A stretch of 64,000 nucleotides of DNA from Phycicoccus avicenniae. GTDB lineage: Bacteria > Actinomycetota > Actinomycetes > Actinomycetales > Dermatophilaceae. Location of the stretch: assembly GCF_018139485.1 (NCBI RefSeq), contig NZ_JAGSNF010000004.1, forward strand, positions 1 through 64,000, read 5' to 3'. The notes under the pieces were generated by a model. It made no database searches. It was not told the DNA's origin and saw only the letters and a program-made list of their open reading frames with translations. Each line of letters begins with the position of its first letter. The stretch's first letter is position 1. The translations under genes and the position numbers were made by a program. This document shows, piece by piece, positions 1 through 7,373 of this stretch.

Positions 1-262
1 CGAGCCGGAACCCGTCGACGCAGCAGCCTGCGAGTCCGAGCTCTTCGAGTCACCGACCACGGACACGGCGTTCCCACCGGCCGTCACCGGCGCCTGGACG
101 ACCGCGTCGGCATCGTTCCCGCCGGCCACGCTGTCCTCACCCGAGGTGGCGTCACCACCGGACGACCCCGAGCCGGAACCCGTCGACGCAGCAGCCTGCG
201 AGTCCGAGCTCTTCGAGTCACCGACCACGGACACGGCGTTCCCACCGGCCGTCACCGGCGCC
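1..262. repeat. Tandem 168-bp coding repeat (identical 94-bp cores)
   Basis: Positions 1-94 and 169-262 are identical base for base, offset 168 bp (56 codons). The identity covers the Ser-rich linker and the GGNAVSVVGDS block of the secreted protein. Identity at synonymous positions points to recent duplication or gene conversion. Copy number beyond the left edge is unknown. Confidence 0.9.
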
Positions 263-408
263 TCCACGACGGCTTCGACGACATTCCCTCCGAGGAGGCT
301 GTCCGTTCCCGACATGGACTCGTCGGCCCACGCCGATGCGGAGAAGAACACTCCGCTTCCGATCACGAGGGCTGCGGTTCCGAGCCCTCTGCGAATGCAT
401 GCACGCAT
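1..408 (-). CDS. Secreted chaplin-like repeat protein, C-terminus cut off by window edge
   Basis: The reading frame starts at the ATG at 408-406 behind a strong AGGAAAGGA ribosome site and runs off the left edge after 136 codons without a stop. Residues 1-28 form a signal peptide (RRG basic start, hydrophobic core, cleavage after SASAWA). The mature part is Gly/Ser/Asp-rich and contains the block APVTAGGNAVSVVGDSKSSD twice, 56 residues apart. GGNAVSVVGDS resembles the GN-x-VSVVG core of streptomycete chaplins, but the paired cysteines of classical chaplins are absent. I infer a cell-surface or extracellular protein. It lies 84 bp downstream of another secreted low-complexity protein on the same strand and may be co-transcribed. 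The family assignment is tentative. Confidence 0.6.
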   Translation of the reverse strand, partial: MRACIRRGLGTAALVIGSGVFFSASAWADESMSGTDSLLGGNVVEAVVEAPVTAGGNAVSVVGDSKSSDSQAAASTGSGSGSSGGDATSGEDSVAGGNDADAVVQAPVTAGGNAVSVVGDSKSSDSQAAASTGSGS

Positions 409-492
409 GATTCGACGTCCTTTCCTGACTGAATGTGTCCCGCGACGACCGCGGGTGGGCGCCCACGCACCTCGACGGTGCGCAGGGGCCGT

Positions 493-1734
493 TCAACCAG
501 GGCTGGTGCCGGGGATGAGGGCAGGGGACGGTGCAGGGCGCACCGTCAGCTCCCGCACGAGGTCGCTGAGCGCCTCGGGGAGCGCCGGCCAGACGACGGG
601 GAGGGCCGCGACGTCCGGACCCGGTCCGGCGCCCCCCTTCCCGCGGTTCGCGCCGGACGAGGAACCCAGGGCCCCCGCGGCCGCGGCGACTCCGAGGAGC
701 GACAGCGGCTGCAGGGGAGCGGGGGCCCCGGGAAGCTGAGGACGAACGCCGTCGGCGACAGCCGCGGCGACGACCGCCGAGGTCGCGGCGGCGGCAGCGA
801 CCACGGTGGCCGGCTGCACGACGGACCGAGCATGCTCGGCGAGGCGGAGGCTCGCGGCCTCCGCACGGAGGACCCCGGGCGCTGCACCGAGCACCGGACG
901 GGCCGAGGGATCGAGGTCACGAAGGACGCCCGGAGCCGGGTCGACGACGTCACGGCCCGAGGTCGGCGCCCCGACCGGGTCGAGCACGTCGCCCACCGGC
1001 TCGTCGACGACGTCGTGGGCGGCGCCCGGGGCGCCGCCGGCCACACCGTCGACGACGTCGGTCACAGGGTCCACGCCGCCGACGACGGTCTCGACGACCT
1101 CCGTGACATCACCCACGGCCCCGTCGGCGACGTCCGTGACGGGGTCGAGGGTGCCGGTCACCGCCCCGCCGAGTGCCTCGTCGGCCACGTCGGTGACCGA
1201 CGTGACGGCGCGGTCCGCGACGCGGGTCACCGTCCGGGCCGACTCGGTCGCCGTCGAGGTGGTGCTCCGGACGGCGGTCGTCGCGCTCTTGCCGGTGCGC
1301 TGGACGGTGGTGGTCGTGGTCTCGACGGTGTCAGCGGTCTTCGTCGTCGTCGACCGGACGGTGGCATCGACCGCGGTGGACGCCGAGTCGACCACCGGCT
1401 CGACGACCGGCGCGGCGGGCGTCGCCGCCTTCACGGTCTCGGTGGTCTTCGTGACCGTCGCGGCCACGTCGTCGGTCGTCGTCCGCGCGGTCGAGGCCAC
1501 GGCCGCGGTCGTCGACTCGACGACCTCGTCGACCGGCTCGGTCACGGCCTTCTCGACGACGGTGTCGGCGTTCTCGAGGACCTTCCCCGCGCTCCCGAGG
1601 AGACCCTCGTCGGCCGATGCGGAGCTCGCGAAGGCGACGGTGAGGAGGAACCAGGTGAGCCCGAGGACGGCAGCGCCGAGCACGACCCTCACGGGCCCCC
1701 TCAGCACCACACGGTCGTCCACCACGGCTCCCAT
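493..1734 (-). CDS. Exported Thr/Val/Asp-rich low-complexity protein
   Basis: The chosen ATG at 1734 has AGGTGAGAG about 7 nt upstream; an in-frame TTG at 1791 is the only longer option. The 413-residue product has a signal peptide or N-terminal anchor (residues 12-40, ending FASSASA-DEG). A long Thr/Val/Asp-rich stretch follows, built from degenerate motifs such as TTTxxTV and DPVTDVADG, then an Ala/Pro/Gly-rich C-terminus with a short hydrophobic stretch (ATVVAAAAATSAVVAAAV). No catalytic domain or LPXTG sorting signal is visible. The composition suggests an extended surface or matrix protein. Its function is unknown. It precedes the chaplin-like gene on the same strand. Confidence 0.65.
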   Translation of the reverse strand: MGAVVDDRVVLRGPVRVVLGAAVLGLTWFLLTVAFASSASADEGLLGSAGKVLENADTVVEKAVTEPVDEVVESTTAAVASTARTTTDDVAATVTKTTETVKAATPAAPVVEPVVDSASTAVDATVRSTTTKTADTVETTTTTVQRTGKSATTAVRSTTSTATESARTVTRVADRAVTSVTDVADEALGGAVTGTLDPVTDVADGAVGDVTEVVETVVGGVDPVTDVVDGVAGGAPGAAHDVVDEPVGDVLDPVGAPTSGRDVVDPAPGVLRDLDPSARPVLGAAPGVLRAEAASLRLAEHARSVVQPATVVAAAAATSAVVAAAVADGVRPQLPGAPAPLQPLSLLGVAAAAGALGSSSGANRGKGGAGPGPDVAALPVVWPALPEALSDLVRELTVRPAPSPALIPGTSPG

Positions 1735-2059
1735 CGGTTCTCTCACCTGGAACTTCGTTTCACTAGACCACGCCGGATTGCATTCCCTCAAGCATTTCTC
1801 CGAATTCGTTCGCGCAACTATTCGCCGACTGAGGAATAGCGCAATTCGCCGCCCGGAGAGCCGTGTCGACCGGACGGTCGGTCATTGCCATTTCAATCAC
1901 AGGTGTCTACGCCGGAAATGACAACGTTGACGTCGGTCCGTCGCCGTCGCCGGGCTCGCCTCCCGGGCGTCGCCGCTGATCGGTTGCGACACAGCGGATC
2001 CCGGGCGCTCAGCGCGTGACGTTCGGACCCTGCGCGGCAGGGTGCGCGATACTGGCCGG
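1735..2059. other. 325-bp divergent intergenic region with AT-richer core
   Basis: This is the only gap over 300 bp. Roughly 1745-1915 is clearly richer in A/T than its surroundings, as expected of a promoter region for the exported protein on the minus strand. The right end carries a GATACT element (2048-2053) for the hydrolase on the plus strand. I see no small gene, RNA or terminator in it. Confidence 0.5.
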
Positions 2060-2758
2060 ATGAGCACCGTGATCGAGGTCGCGACCCCTGACGGACCCAT
2101 GCCGACGCACCTGTGGACCCCCGCCTCGGGCACCGGTCCGGGCGTGCTCCTGCTCCAGGAGATCTTCGGTGTCAGCCCCTACGTCCGACGCCGGGCCCAG
2201 GACCTCGCCGACCTCGGATACGCCGTCCTCGCCCCCGAGATCTACTGGCGGATCGGCGTCGGCGAGGTGGCCGACGGCCCCTCGATGCTCGACGAGGGAC
2301 TCGCCGCCGCCGGCCGGCTGGACTGGGACCTCGCCGTCGCCGATGCGCGCACGGCCCTGGACGCGCTGGCCGCCCGCGACGACGTCACGGGCGGCGTCGC
2401 GGTCGTCGGGTTCTGCTTCGGTGGGGGCCTGGGGTACGCGGCCGTCGCCGAGCGCCCGGCCGACGCCCTCGTCTCGTTCTACGGCTCGGCCCTGCCCGAC
2501 CTCGTGCAGGCGGTCCCGTCGGTGTCCACCCCCTCGCTCCACGTCTTCGGTGAGGCGGACTCCTACATCCCCATGGACGTCGTCGCCCGCATCCGGGACA
2601 GCGTGACCTCCGGTCCCGCCCCGGCCGACGTCGTGACCTACCCCGGCGCCGACCACGCCTTCGACAACCCGGACTTCGTCAACCACGACCCGGACGCGAG
2701 CCGCGACGCCTGGGCCACGGCGACGCGCTGGCTCGGCCAGCGGCTCCCGACCGGCTGA
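2060..2758 (+). CDS. Dienelactone hydrolase family protein
   Basis: This is an alpha/beta hydrolase of 232 residues, the usual length for the dienelactone hydrolase (DLH) family. The nucleophile is Cys119 in GFCFGGG, with Asp167 in GEADSYIP and His199 in GADHAF completing a Cys-Asp-His triad. LLLQEIFGVSPYVRR near residue 31 is the typical family signature. These cytosolic enzymes open lactone or ester substrates; no aromatic-pathway neighbours are present to fix the substrate. The ATG at 2060 lies 6 nt after a GATACT -10-like element, suggesting a leaderless message. An upstream GTG at 2042 is less likely. Confidence 0.88.
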   Translation: MSTVIEVATPDGPMPTHLWTPASGTGPGVLLLQEIFGVSPYVRRRAQDLADLGYAVLAPEIYWRIGVGEVADGPSMLDEGLAAAGRLDWDLAVADARTALDALAARDDVTGGVAVVGFCFGGGLGYAAVAERPADALVSFYGSALPDLVQAVPSVSTPSLHVFGEADSYIPMDVVARIRDSVTSGPAPADVVTYPGADHAFDNPDFVNHDPDASRDAWATATRWLGQRLPTG

Positions 2759-2779
2759 CCGCCCCGTCGCTCAGGGCGG
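2759..2779. terminator. Possible short bidirectional terminator
   Basis: CCGCCC at 2759-2764 pairs with GGGCGG at 2774-2779 across a 9-nt loop, between the convergent hydrolase and MazG-like genes. There is no T-run, as is common in high-GC genomes. The stem is short, so this is a weak call. Confidence 0.35.
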
Positions 2780-2782
2780 ACG

Positions 2783-3064
2783 TCAGGGGCAGGCGCACGG
2801 GGCGCAGCCGCACCGCGGACACCCCTGGGCGTAGCGGGCGACCGCGGCGTCGAGGTCGACGCCCATCTGGTTCGCGAGCGAGGCGACCCAGGCCACGACG
2901 TCGCCGAACTCGTGCTCGCGCTGCTCGTGGGTGCCCTTGCGCACCGCCTGCGCGAGCTCACCGACCTCCTCGGCCAGCCACGCGACGGTGCTCGGCACCC
3001 CTCGGGCTCGGTCCCGCTCGCCGTAGGTGTCCTCGATGACCCGCTGCAGGTGTGCCAGCTCCAT
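2783..3064 (-). CDS. MazG-like nucleotide pyrophosphohydrolase with Cys-rich tail
   Basis: A 93-residue all-helical protein. Glu32/Glu33-Glu36 in AEEVGEL and Glu52-Asp55 in HEFGDVV form the ExxE...ExxD metal-binding motif of the MazG/dUTPase superfamily, which hydrolyses (d)NTPs to the monophosphate and pyrophosphate. The last 14 residues, GCPRCGCAPCAC, hold five cysteines in a CPxCGCxPC pattern, which could bind a metal. The gene is convergent with the hydrolase and 41 bp downstream of the Lon-N domain gene. House-cleaning of aberrant nucleotides is the likely role, inferred from the family. Confidence 0.82.
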   Translation of the reverse strand: MELAHLQRVIEDTYGERDRARGVPSTVAWLAEEVGELAQAVRKGTHEQREHEFGDVVAWVASLANQMGVDLDAAVARYAQGCPRCGCAPCACP

Positions 3065-3105
3065 CCCCGCAACGTACCCGCGAGGCGACGCGGGGCCCCG
3101 CGCCG

Positions 3106-3771
3106 TCAGTTGAGCGACGGCCCCTCGGGCTCCGGCACCGACGGCAGCGCCCCGAACTCGCCCACGATCGCGGTCTCCCGGCGCAGCAGCGACAGCACCG
3201 TCCGCAGGCGCGTCGCGGGGTCGGGGCCGTCGAGGACCCGCTGGCGGTCGGCGACGTCGAGGACCATCCGTTCCGCCACGCGGTACGGCACGTCCTTCGC
3301 GAGCGCCTCGAGCGGCTCGGCCGTCGCGCCGACGGTGTCGAGGTACTGCTCGTGCGCCAGGCGCACCCGCGCCGCGAGGGCCTCGAGGGGCGCGTCCTCG
3401 GGAACGGGCTCGTCCTCGAGCCAGGTGACGTCTCCGGTGACGTACGGGGTGCCCGCGGCGTCGTCGACCCGGTCGAGACGGAACCGCCGCGCACCGCGTC
3501 CGACGAGGTGCACCACCGTCCCGGAGGGTCCCTCCGCGAGCGCCATCGCGTCGACGACGGCCTCGCACCCGATGCCCTGGAGGTCGGCGGCACGTCCGTC
3601 GCCGACCTCGTGCCCCTGACGGATGAGGAGGACCCCGAACCGCCGCTCGCCCTCGGGCAGCTCGGCGAGGTCCTGCGCGAGCCGCAGGTAGCGCGGCTCG
3701 AACAGCTGCAGCGGCAGCCTGCCCCCGGGCAGCAGGACGGTGCCGAGCGGGAACAGCGGCAACGGACTCAC
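3106..3771 (-). CDS. Stand-alone Lon N-terminal (LON substrate-binding) domain protein
   Basis: A 221-residue protein that is all Lon-N domain: PLFPLGTVLLPGGRLPLQLFEPRY opens it (quoted here as the PLFPLGTVLLPGG and LQLFEPRY blocks) and a helical bundle follows. It lacks the AAA+ and Ser-Lys protease parts of Lon. Similar free-standing proteins are widespread in actinobacteria, with unknown role. The start is GTG at 3771, 6 nt after TACAGT (minus strand, 3783-3778), so the transcript is probably leaderless. Confidence 0.85.
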   Translation of the reverse strand: MSPLPLFPLGTVLLPGGRLPLQLFEPRYLRLAQDLAELPEGERRFGVLLIRQGHEVGDGRAADLQGIGCEAVVDAMALAEGPSGTVVHLVGRGARRFRLDRVDDAAGTPYVTGDVTWLEDEPVPEDAPLEALAARVRLAHEQYLDTVGATAEPLEALAKDVPYRVAERMVLDVADRQRVLDGPDPATRLRTVLSLLRRETAIVGEFGALPSVPEPEGPSLN

Positions 3772-3807
3772 CCCGCCACTGTAGGCGCGGCGGCCGAGGG
3801 CCAGGAG

Positions 3808-4758
3808 TCAGCCGAGCCCGACGGCGCGGGCGGGGGTGAGGGTCGCGGCCCGTAGGGCGTCCGCCCTGTCGATGCCGGCGACCTCGACGGCCCAGCGGAC
3901 GGCGCCGGGCAGCGTCGTCGTGCTCCCCGCGATCGACCCGCCGTCGACGAGGCGGGCCGTCCCCTCGGACACGGTGACGGCCAGCCCCCCGAGCTCGTAG
4001 TCACCGTCACCGAGTCCGGTCGCCGTCATCGCGTCGGAGACGAGCGCCACGTGGTCGGGTCCGACGACGTCGAAGACCATCCGGACCACCTCCGGGGCGA
4101 CGTGCACGCCGTCGGCGATGAGCTCGACGACCGCCTCACCGCGCGCCGCGGCGGCGAGCGCCGCCGCCACCGGGCCGCCCGCGCGGTGGTGCATCGGGGG
4201 CATCCCGTTGAAGAGGTGCGTCACGAGGGCCGGGGTGCCCTGCAGGTCGGCCACCGCCGCGAGGGTCCGCGCCGTCGTCTCCGCGTCGGCGTCGGTGTGG
4301 CCGACGGACGGGCGGATGCCGTGTGCGACGAGGGTCCGCACGAGGGCGTCCGCCCCCGGCAGCTCGGGGGCGAACGTGAGGTGGCGCAGCGCCCGGGGCG
4401 CTCCGCCGGCCGCGGCGGCCTCGACGAGCCGCTCGACGAGGGCCGGGTCGGGTGCGCGGAGGGCATCCGGGTCGTGCGCCCCACGGCGCTCGACGGACAG
4501 GAATGGTCCCTCGAGGTGGATGCCGGCGAGGACGCCCTCCGCGACGAGGGGCGCGAGGACCCCGACCTGGGCCACGAGGTCGTCCGGACGGGCGGAGACC
4601 AGGCTCGCGACGAGTGTCCCGACACCGTCGGCGGCGTGGTGGGAGGCCGCGCGGCGGCTGCCGTCCGCGCTCGTCCCGAAGGCGTCCCCGACGGCACCGT
4701 GGCAGTGGACGTCGACGAGCCCTCCGGGTGGCAGCAGGTCGGTGGGTGGGGCGCTCAC
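3808..4758 (-). CDS. nagA: N-acetylglucosamine-6-phosphate deacetylase, minimal form
   Basis: A TIM-barrel amidohydrolase of 316 residues that should remove acetate from N-acetylated hexosamine 6-phosphate. Visible elements are the HxH pair in VDVHCHG (His18, His20), the metal Glu in GIHLEGPF, His in SVGHTDA and THLFNGMPP, and the catalytic Asp in LVSDAMTATG. NagA proteins are usually about 380 residues. This one begins right at the first barrel strand and stops right after TLTPARAVGLG, so both halves of the small beta-sandwich domain are missing. The start is GTG, 8 nt after TAGCGT. The amino-sugar operon about 9 kb away is a plausible partner. Confidence 0.85.
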   Translation of the reverse strand: MSAPPTDLLPPGGLVDVHCHGAVGDAFGTSADGSRRAASHHAADGVGTLVASLVSARPDDLVAQVGVLAPLVAEGVLAGIHLEGPFLSVERRGAHDPDALRAPDPALVERLVEAAAAGGAPRALRHLTFAPELPGADALVRTLVAHGIRPSVGHTDADAETTARTLAAVADLQGTPALVTHLFNGMPPMHHRAGGPVAAALAAAARGEAVVELIADGVHVAPEVVRMVFDVVGPDHVALVSDAMTATGLGDGDYELGGLAVTVSEGTARLVDGGSIAGSTTTLPGAVRWAVEVAGIDRADALRAATLTPARAVGLG

Positions 4759-4766
4759 GACGGGTG

Positions 4767-4823
4767 ACGCTACCGGGGTCGGCCGGGGCGGTGGGGTCCG
4801 GGCACAGGTCGCGCCAGTAGCGT
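4767..4823. promoter_or_regulatory. Divergent leaderless promoters of nagA and the M50-like gene
   Basis: TAGCGT occurs on the minus strand at 4772-4767, 8 nt before the nagA GTG, and on the plus strand at 4818-4823, 7 nt before the M50-like GTG. Neither gene has a ribosome-binding sequence in the remaining space, so both messages probably begin at or next to the start codon. Confidence 0.6.
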
Positions 4824-4830
4824 CGCGCCC

Positions 4831-5538
4831 GTGGACCGGCTCGACCAGGCGTGGGACCGGGTGCAGCCCGTGGGCGAGGTGACCCTGAGCGGCACCCCGC
4901 TCCTCGTCGTGCTCGGCGCCGCCCTCGTCGTCGTCGGGGTCCGTCCGCTCTGGTCGGTGCTGCGGCTCGCGGTCACCCTGGTCCACGAGCTGGGGCACGC
5001 GGGCGTGGGCGTGCTCTCCGGGCGGCGCTTCACCGGGTTCGTGCTGCGCGGGGACATGTCGGGCCACGCCGTGACGGTCGGCCCGGCGCGGGGGTTCGGC
5101 CGGGTCGCCACGACGTGGGCCGGCTACCCCGCTCCCGCCGTCGTCGGTGCGCTGCTCGTCGTGCTGGCCGTCGCGGGCTGGGGTCCCGCCGTGCTCGCCG
5201 TCGTGCTCCTCGTCCTCGTGCTCTCCCTCGTGCGGGCCCGCTCGGTGCTCACCGCCGCCGTCGTCCTCGCCGTCGGCGCCGCGACGGCCACCCTGTGGTG
5301 GTCCGCGGGCGACCTGCTCCAGGCACAGGTGCTCGTCGGCACCGGCCTCGTGCTCCTCGTCGGGGCCTGGCGCCACCTCGGCGCCGTGGCCGGCAGCCGG
5401 GACGGGCAGAGCGACGCGGCCGTGCTCGCCCGGCTCACCCCGCTGCCTCGGACCGTCTGGCTGCTCAGCTTCGTCGTCGTGTGCGCCGGGGCGACGTGGG
5501 TCGTCGCGGGCGCCGTCCTGCCGGCGCTGCGCGGCTGA
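4831..5538 (+). CDS. M50B-like membrane metalloprotease family protein
   Basis: A 235-residue integral membrane protein with about six hydrophobic segments. VHELGHA (His52, Glu53, His56) lies inside the second segment and is the HExxH zinc motif of site-2-protease-like families, here the M50B-like group. A third zinc ligand of the NPDG type is not obvious. The substrate is unknown. The GTG start at 4831 sits 7 nt after TAGCGT. It is divergent from nagA, and no anti-sigma factor is adjacent to suggest a signalling role. Confidence 0.75.
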   Translation: MDRLDQAWDRVQPVGEVTLSGTPLLVVLGAALVVVGVRPLWSVLRLAVTLVHELGHAGVGVLSGRRFTGFVLRGDMSGHAVTVGPARGFGRVATTWAGYPAPAVVGALLVVLAVAGWGPAVLAVVLLVLVLSLVRARSVLTAAVVLAVGAATATLWWSAGDLLQAQVLVGTGLVLLVGAWRHLGAVAGSRDGQSDAAVLARLTPLPRTVWLLSFVVVCAGATWVVAGAVLPALRG

Positions 5539-5598
5539 CCCGCGGCCACACCGGGCGGCACGTCCCCCGCGGTGTCGGGTCGGGCCCCGGGGGTGCCG

Positions 5599-5604
5599 TA
5601 GTCT
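5599..5604 (+). promoter_or_regulatory. Candidate -10 element of the DEAD-box helicase gene
   Basis: TAGTCT at 5599-5604 fits the TAnnnT pattern seen at other genes here. If used, transcription starts near 5611 and leaves a leader of about 160 nt before the GTG at 5773. Long leaders are common on cold-induced RNA helicase genes. Confidence 0.4.
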
Positions 5605-5772
5605 TGACCCATCGGGCCGTCCAGTTCTGCCCCGGACCCGATCCTTTGATGTCGATGCCGATGTGACGAGCACGTCACGGCGCCGCGGCCCCGAAGCCCG
5701 CCCGGCAGAACATCCGACGCCGACGCCGGTGACCGCACCCGCGTCGAGCCAGACCGCCTTGGAGAACCCTCC

Positions 5773-7311
5773 GTGTCCGACGACACCTTCGGCACGCTCG
5801 GCGTGCCCCCCGTCCTCGTCGACGTCCTCGCCTCCGCGGGGATCTCGACGCCCACCCCCATCCAGCAGGCCACCCTGCCCGACTCTCTCGCCGGCCGGGA
5901 CGTCCTCGGCCGGGGACGCACCGGCTCGGGCAAGACGCTCGCGTTCGTGCTGCCGCTGCTCTCCCGGGTCGCCGCCGACAAGGGAGGCCGCGCCCCGAGG
6001 CGCCCCCGCGCCCTCGTCCTCGCCCCCACCCGCGAGCTCGCGGCGCAGATCGACGAGGTGGCCGCACCCCTGGCGGCCGCTCTCGGGCTGCGGACGACGA
6101 CGGTGTTCGGCGGCGTCGGCCAGGGCCCCCAGGTGTCCGCGCTACGGCGCGGGATCGACCTCCTCGTCGCCTGCCCCGGCCGGCTCGAGGACCTCATCGG
6201 CCAGGGCCACGCCGACCTGTCCCGCGTGGAGGTCACCGTCATCGACGAGGCCGACCACATGTCGGACCTCGGGTTCCTCCCCCAGGTCAAGCGCCTCCTG
6301 GACGCCACCCCGCCGGGGGGCCAGCGGATGCTGTTCTCCGCGACCCTCGACTCCGGGATCGGCGTGCTCGCGAAGCGGTACCTGCACGACCCGGTGAAGC
6401 ACGAGGCCGACTCGGACCGCTCGCCGGTGTCCGCGATGGCCCACCACGTGCTGCACGTCGCGCCGACCGCCCACCTCGCCGTCCTCACCGACCTCGCCGC
6501 CGCGCCGGGACGCACGGTCGTGTTCACCCGGACCAAGCACCGCGCCAAGCGGATCGCCCGGCAGCTCAACGCCGCCGGGGTCGCCGCGGTCGAGCTGCAC
6601 GGCAACCTCAGCCAGGGCCAGCGGACCCGCACGATGGAGGCCTTCCACAGCGGTGCCGCGGGGACCCTCGTCGCGACCGACATCGCGGCGCGGGGCATCC
6701 ACGTCGACGACGTCGCCCTCGTCGTCCACGCGGACCCGCCGGTCGAGCACAAGGCGTACCTGCACCGCTCCGGGCGCACCGCCCGGGCCGGCGCCTCCGG
6801 CACCGTCGTCACGCTCATGACCGACGACCAGGTCCGTGACGTGCGCGACCTCACCCGCAAGGCCGGGATCCGCCCCACCGTCACCCGCGCGCACGAGACC
6901 CACCCCGTCCTCCTCGAGCTCGCTCCCGGGGACCGCTCGTTCGAGGGCGGGCTGGTCCCGTCCGGGCCGGGCGGCTCGCGTGGCGGTTCCGGTGGCGGCG
7001 GCCGGTCCGACGGCGGCCGGTCCGGTGGCCGTTCCGGCGGCGGCCGATCCGGTGGTCGCGCCGGCGGCGGCCGATCCGGCGGCGGCCGGTCCGGCGGTGG
7101 CCGGTCCGACGGTGGCTCTGCGGGCGGTCGACGGTCCGGTGGGACACGCTCGACGGGCGTCCCCGCCGCCGCGGCCTCCGGTGACGGGGGCGGTCGGCGC
7201 GGGAACGGTCGCCGCCGCGGCTCGCGTAGGGGTGGCGCCGCGTCGCCGACGTCCCGCCCCGGCGGTGCCGCGGCCTTCTCCGAGCGCGCGGGCGGACGCC
7301 GCACCCGCTGA
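5773..7311 (+). CDS. DEAD-box ATP-dependent RNA helicase with Gly/Ser/Arg-rich tail
   Basis: A 512-residue protein that unwinds RNA duplexes using ATP. Motifs in order: Q motif TPTPIQQATLP (27-36), Walker A GRTGSGKT (48-55), PTREL, DEAD (158-161), SAT (189-191), ARGIHVDDV and HRSGRTARAG (about 330-340). Residues about 394-512 are a low-complexity tail of GGRSGG/GGRSDGG repeats, as in the RNA-binding RGG tails of RhlE-type helicases. The start is GTG with GGAG about 9 nt upstream. Likely roles are ribosome assembly or RNA turnover at low temperature, inferred from the family. Confidence 0.93.
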   Translation: MSDDTFGTLGVPPVLVDVLASAGISTPTPIQQATLPDSLAGRDVLGRGRTGSGKTLAFVLPLLSRVAADKGGRAPRRPRALVLAPTRELAAQIDEVAAPLAAALGLRTTTVFGGVGQGPQVSALRRGIDLLVACPGRLEDLIGQGHADLSRVEVTVIDEADHMSDLGFLPQVKRLLDATPPGGQRMLFSATLDSGIGVLAKRYLHDPVKHEADSDRSPVSAMAHHVLHVAPTAHLAVLTDLAAAPGRTVVFTRTKHRAKRIARQLNAAGVAAVELHGNLSQGQRTRTMEAFHSGAAGTLVATDIAARGIHVDDVALVVHADPPVEHKAYLHRSGRTARAGASGTVVTLMTDDQVRDVRDLTRKAGIRPTVTRAHETHPVLLELAPGDRSFEGGLVPSGPGGSRGGSGGGGRSDGGRSGGRSGGGRSGGRAGGGRSGGGRSGGGRSDGGSAGGRRSGGTRSTGVPAAAASGDGGGRRGNGRRRGSRRGGAASPTSRPGGAAAFSERAGGRRTR

Positions 7312-7318
7312 GCCACCG

Positions 7319-7365
7319 CCACGACGAGGGCCCCACGGCAGGATGCCGTGGGGCCCTCGTCGTGG
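7319..7365. terminator. Strong bidirectional terminator hairpin
   Basis: A perfect 21-bp inverted repeat (7319-7339 with 7345-7365) around a 5-nt loop lies between the convergent helicase and nuclease genes. It should stop transcription from both sides. Confidence 0.9.
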
Positions 7366-7373
7366 CTCGCCGG

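Noticed and set aside
433-1839. 468-codon open frame on the plus strand opposite the Thr/Val-rich gene
   Set aside because: Arg/Gly/Asp-rich product typical of the antisense of GC-rich coding DNA. The minus-strand frame has a ribosome site and signal peptide.
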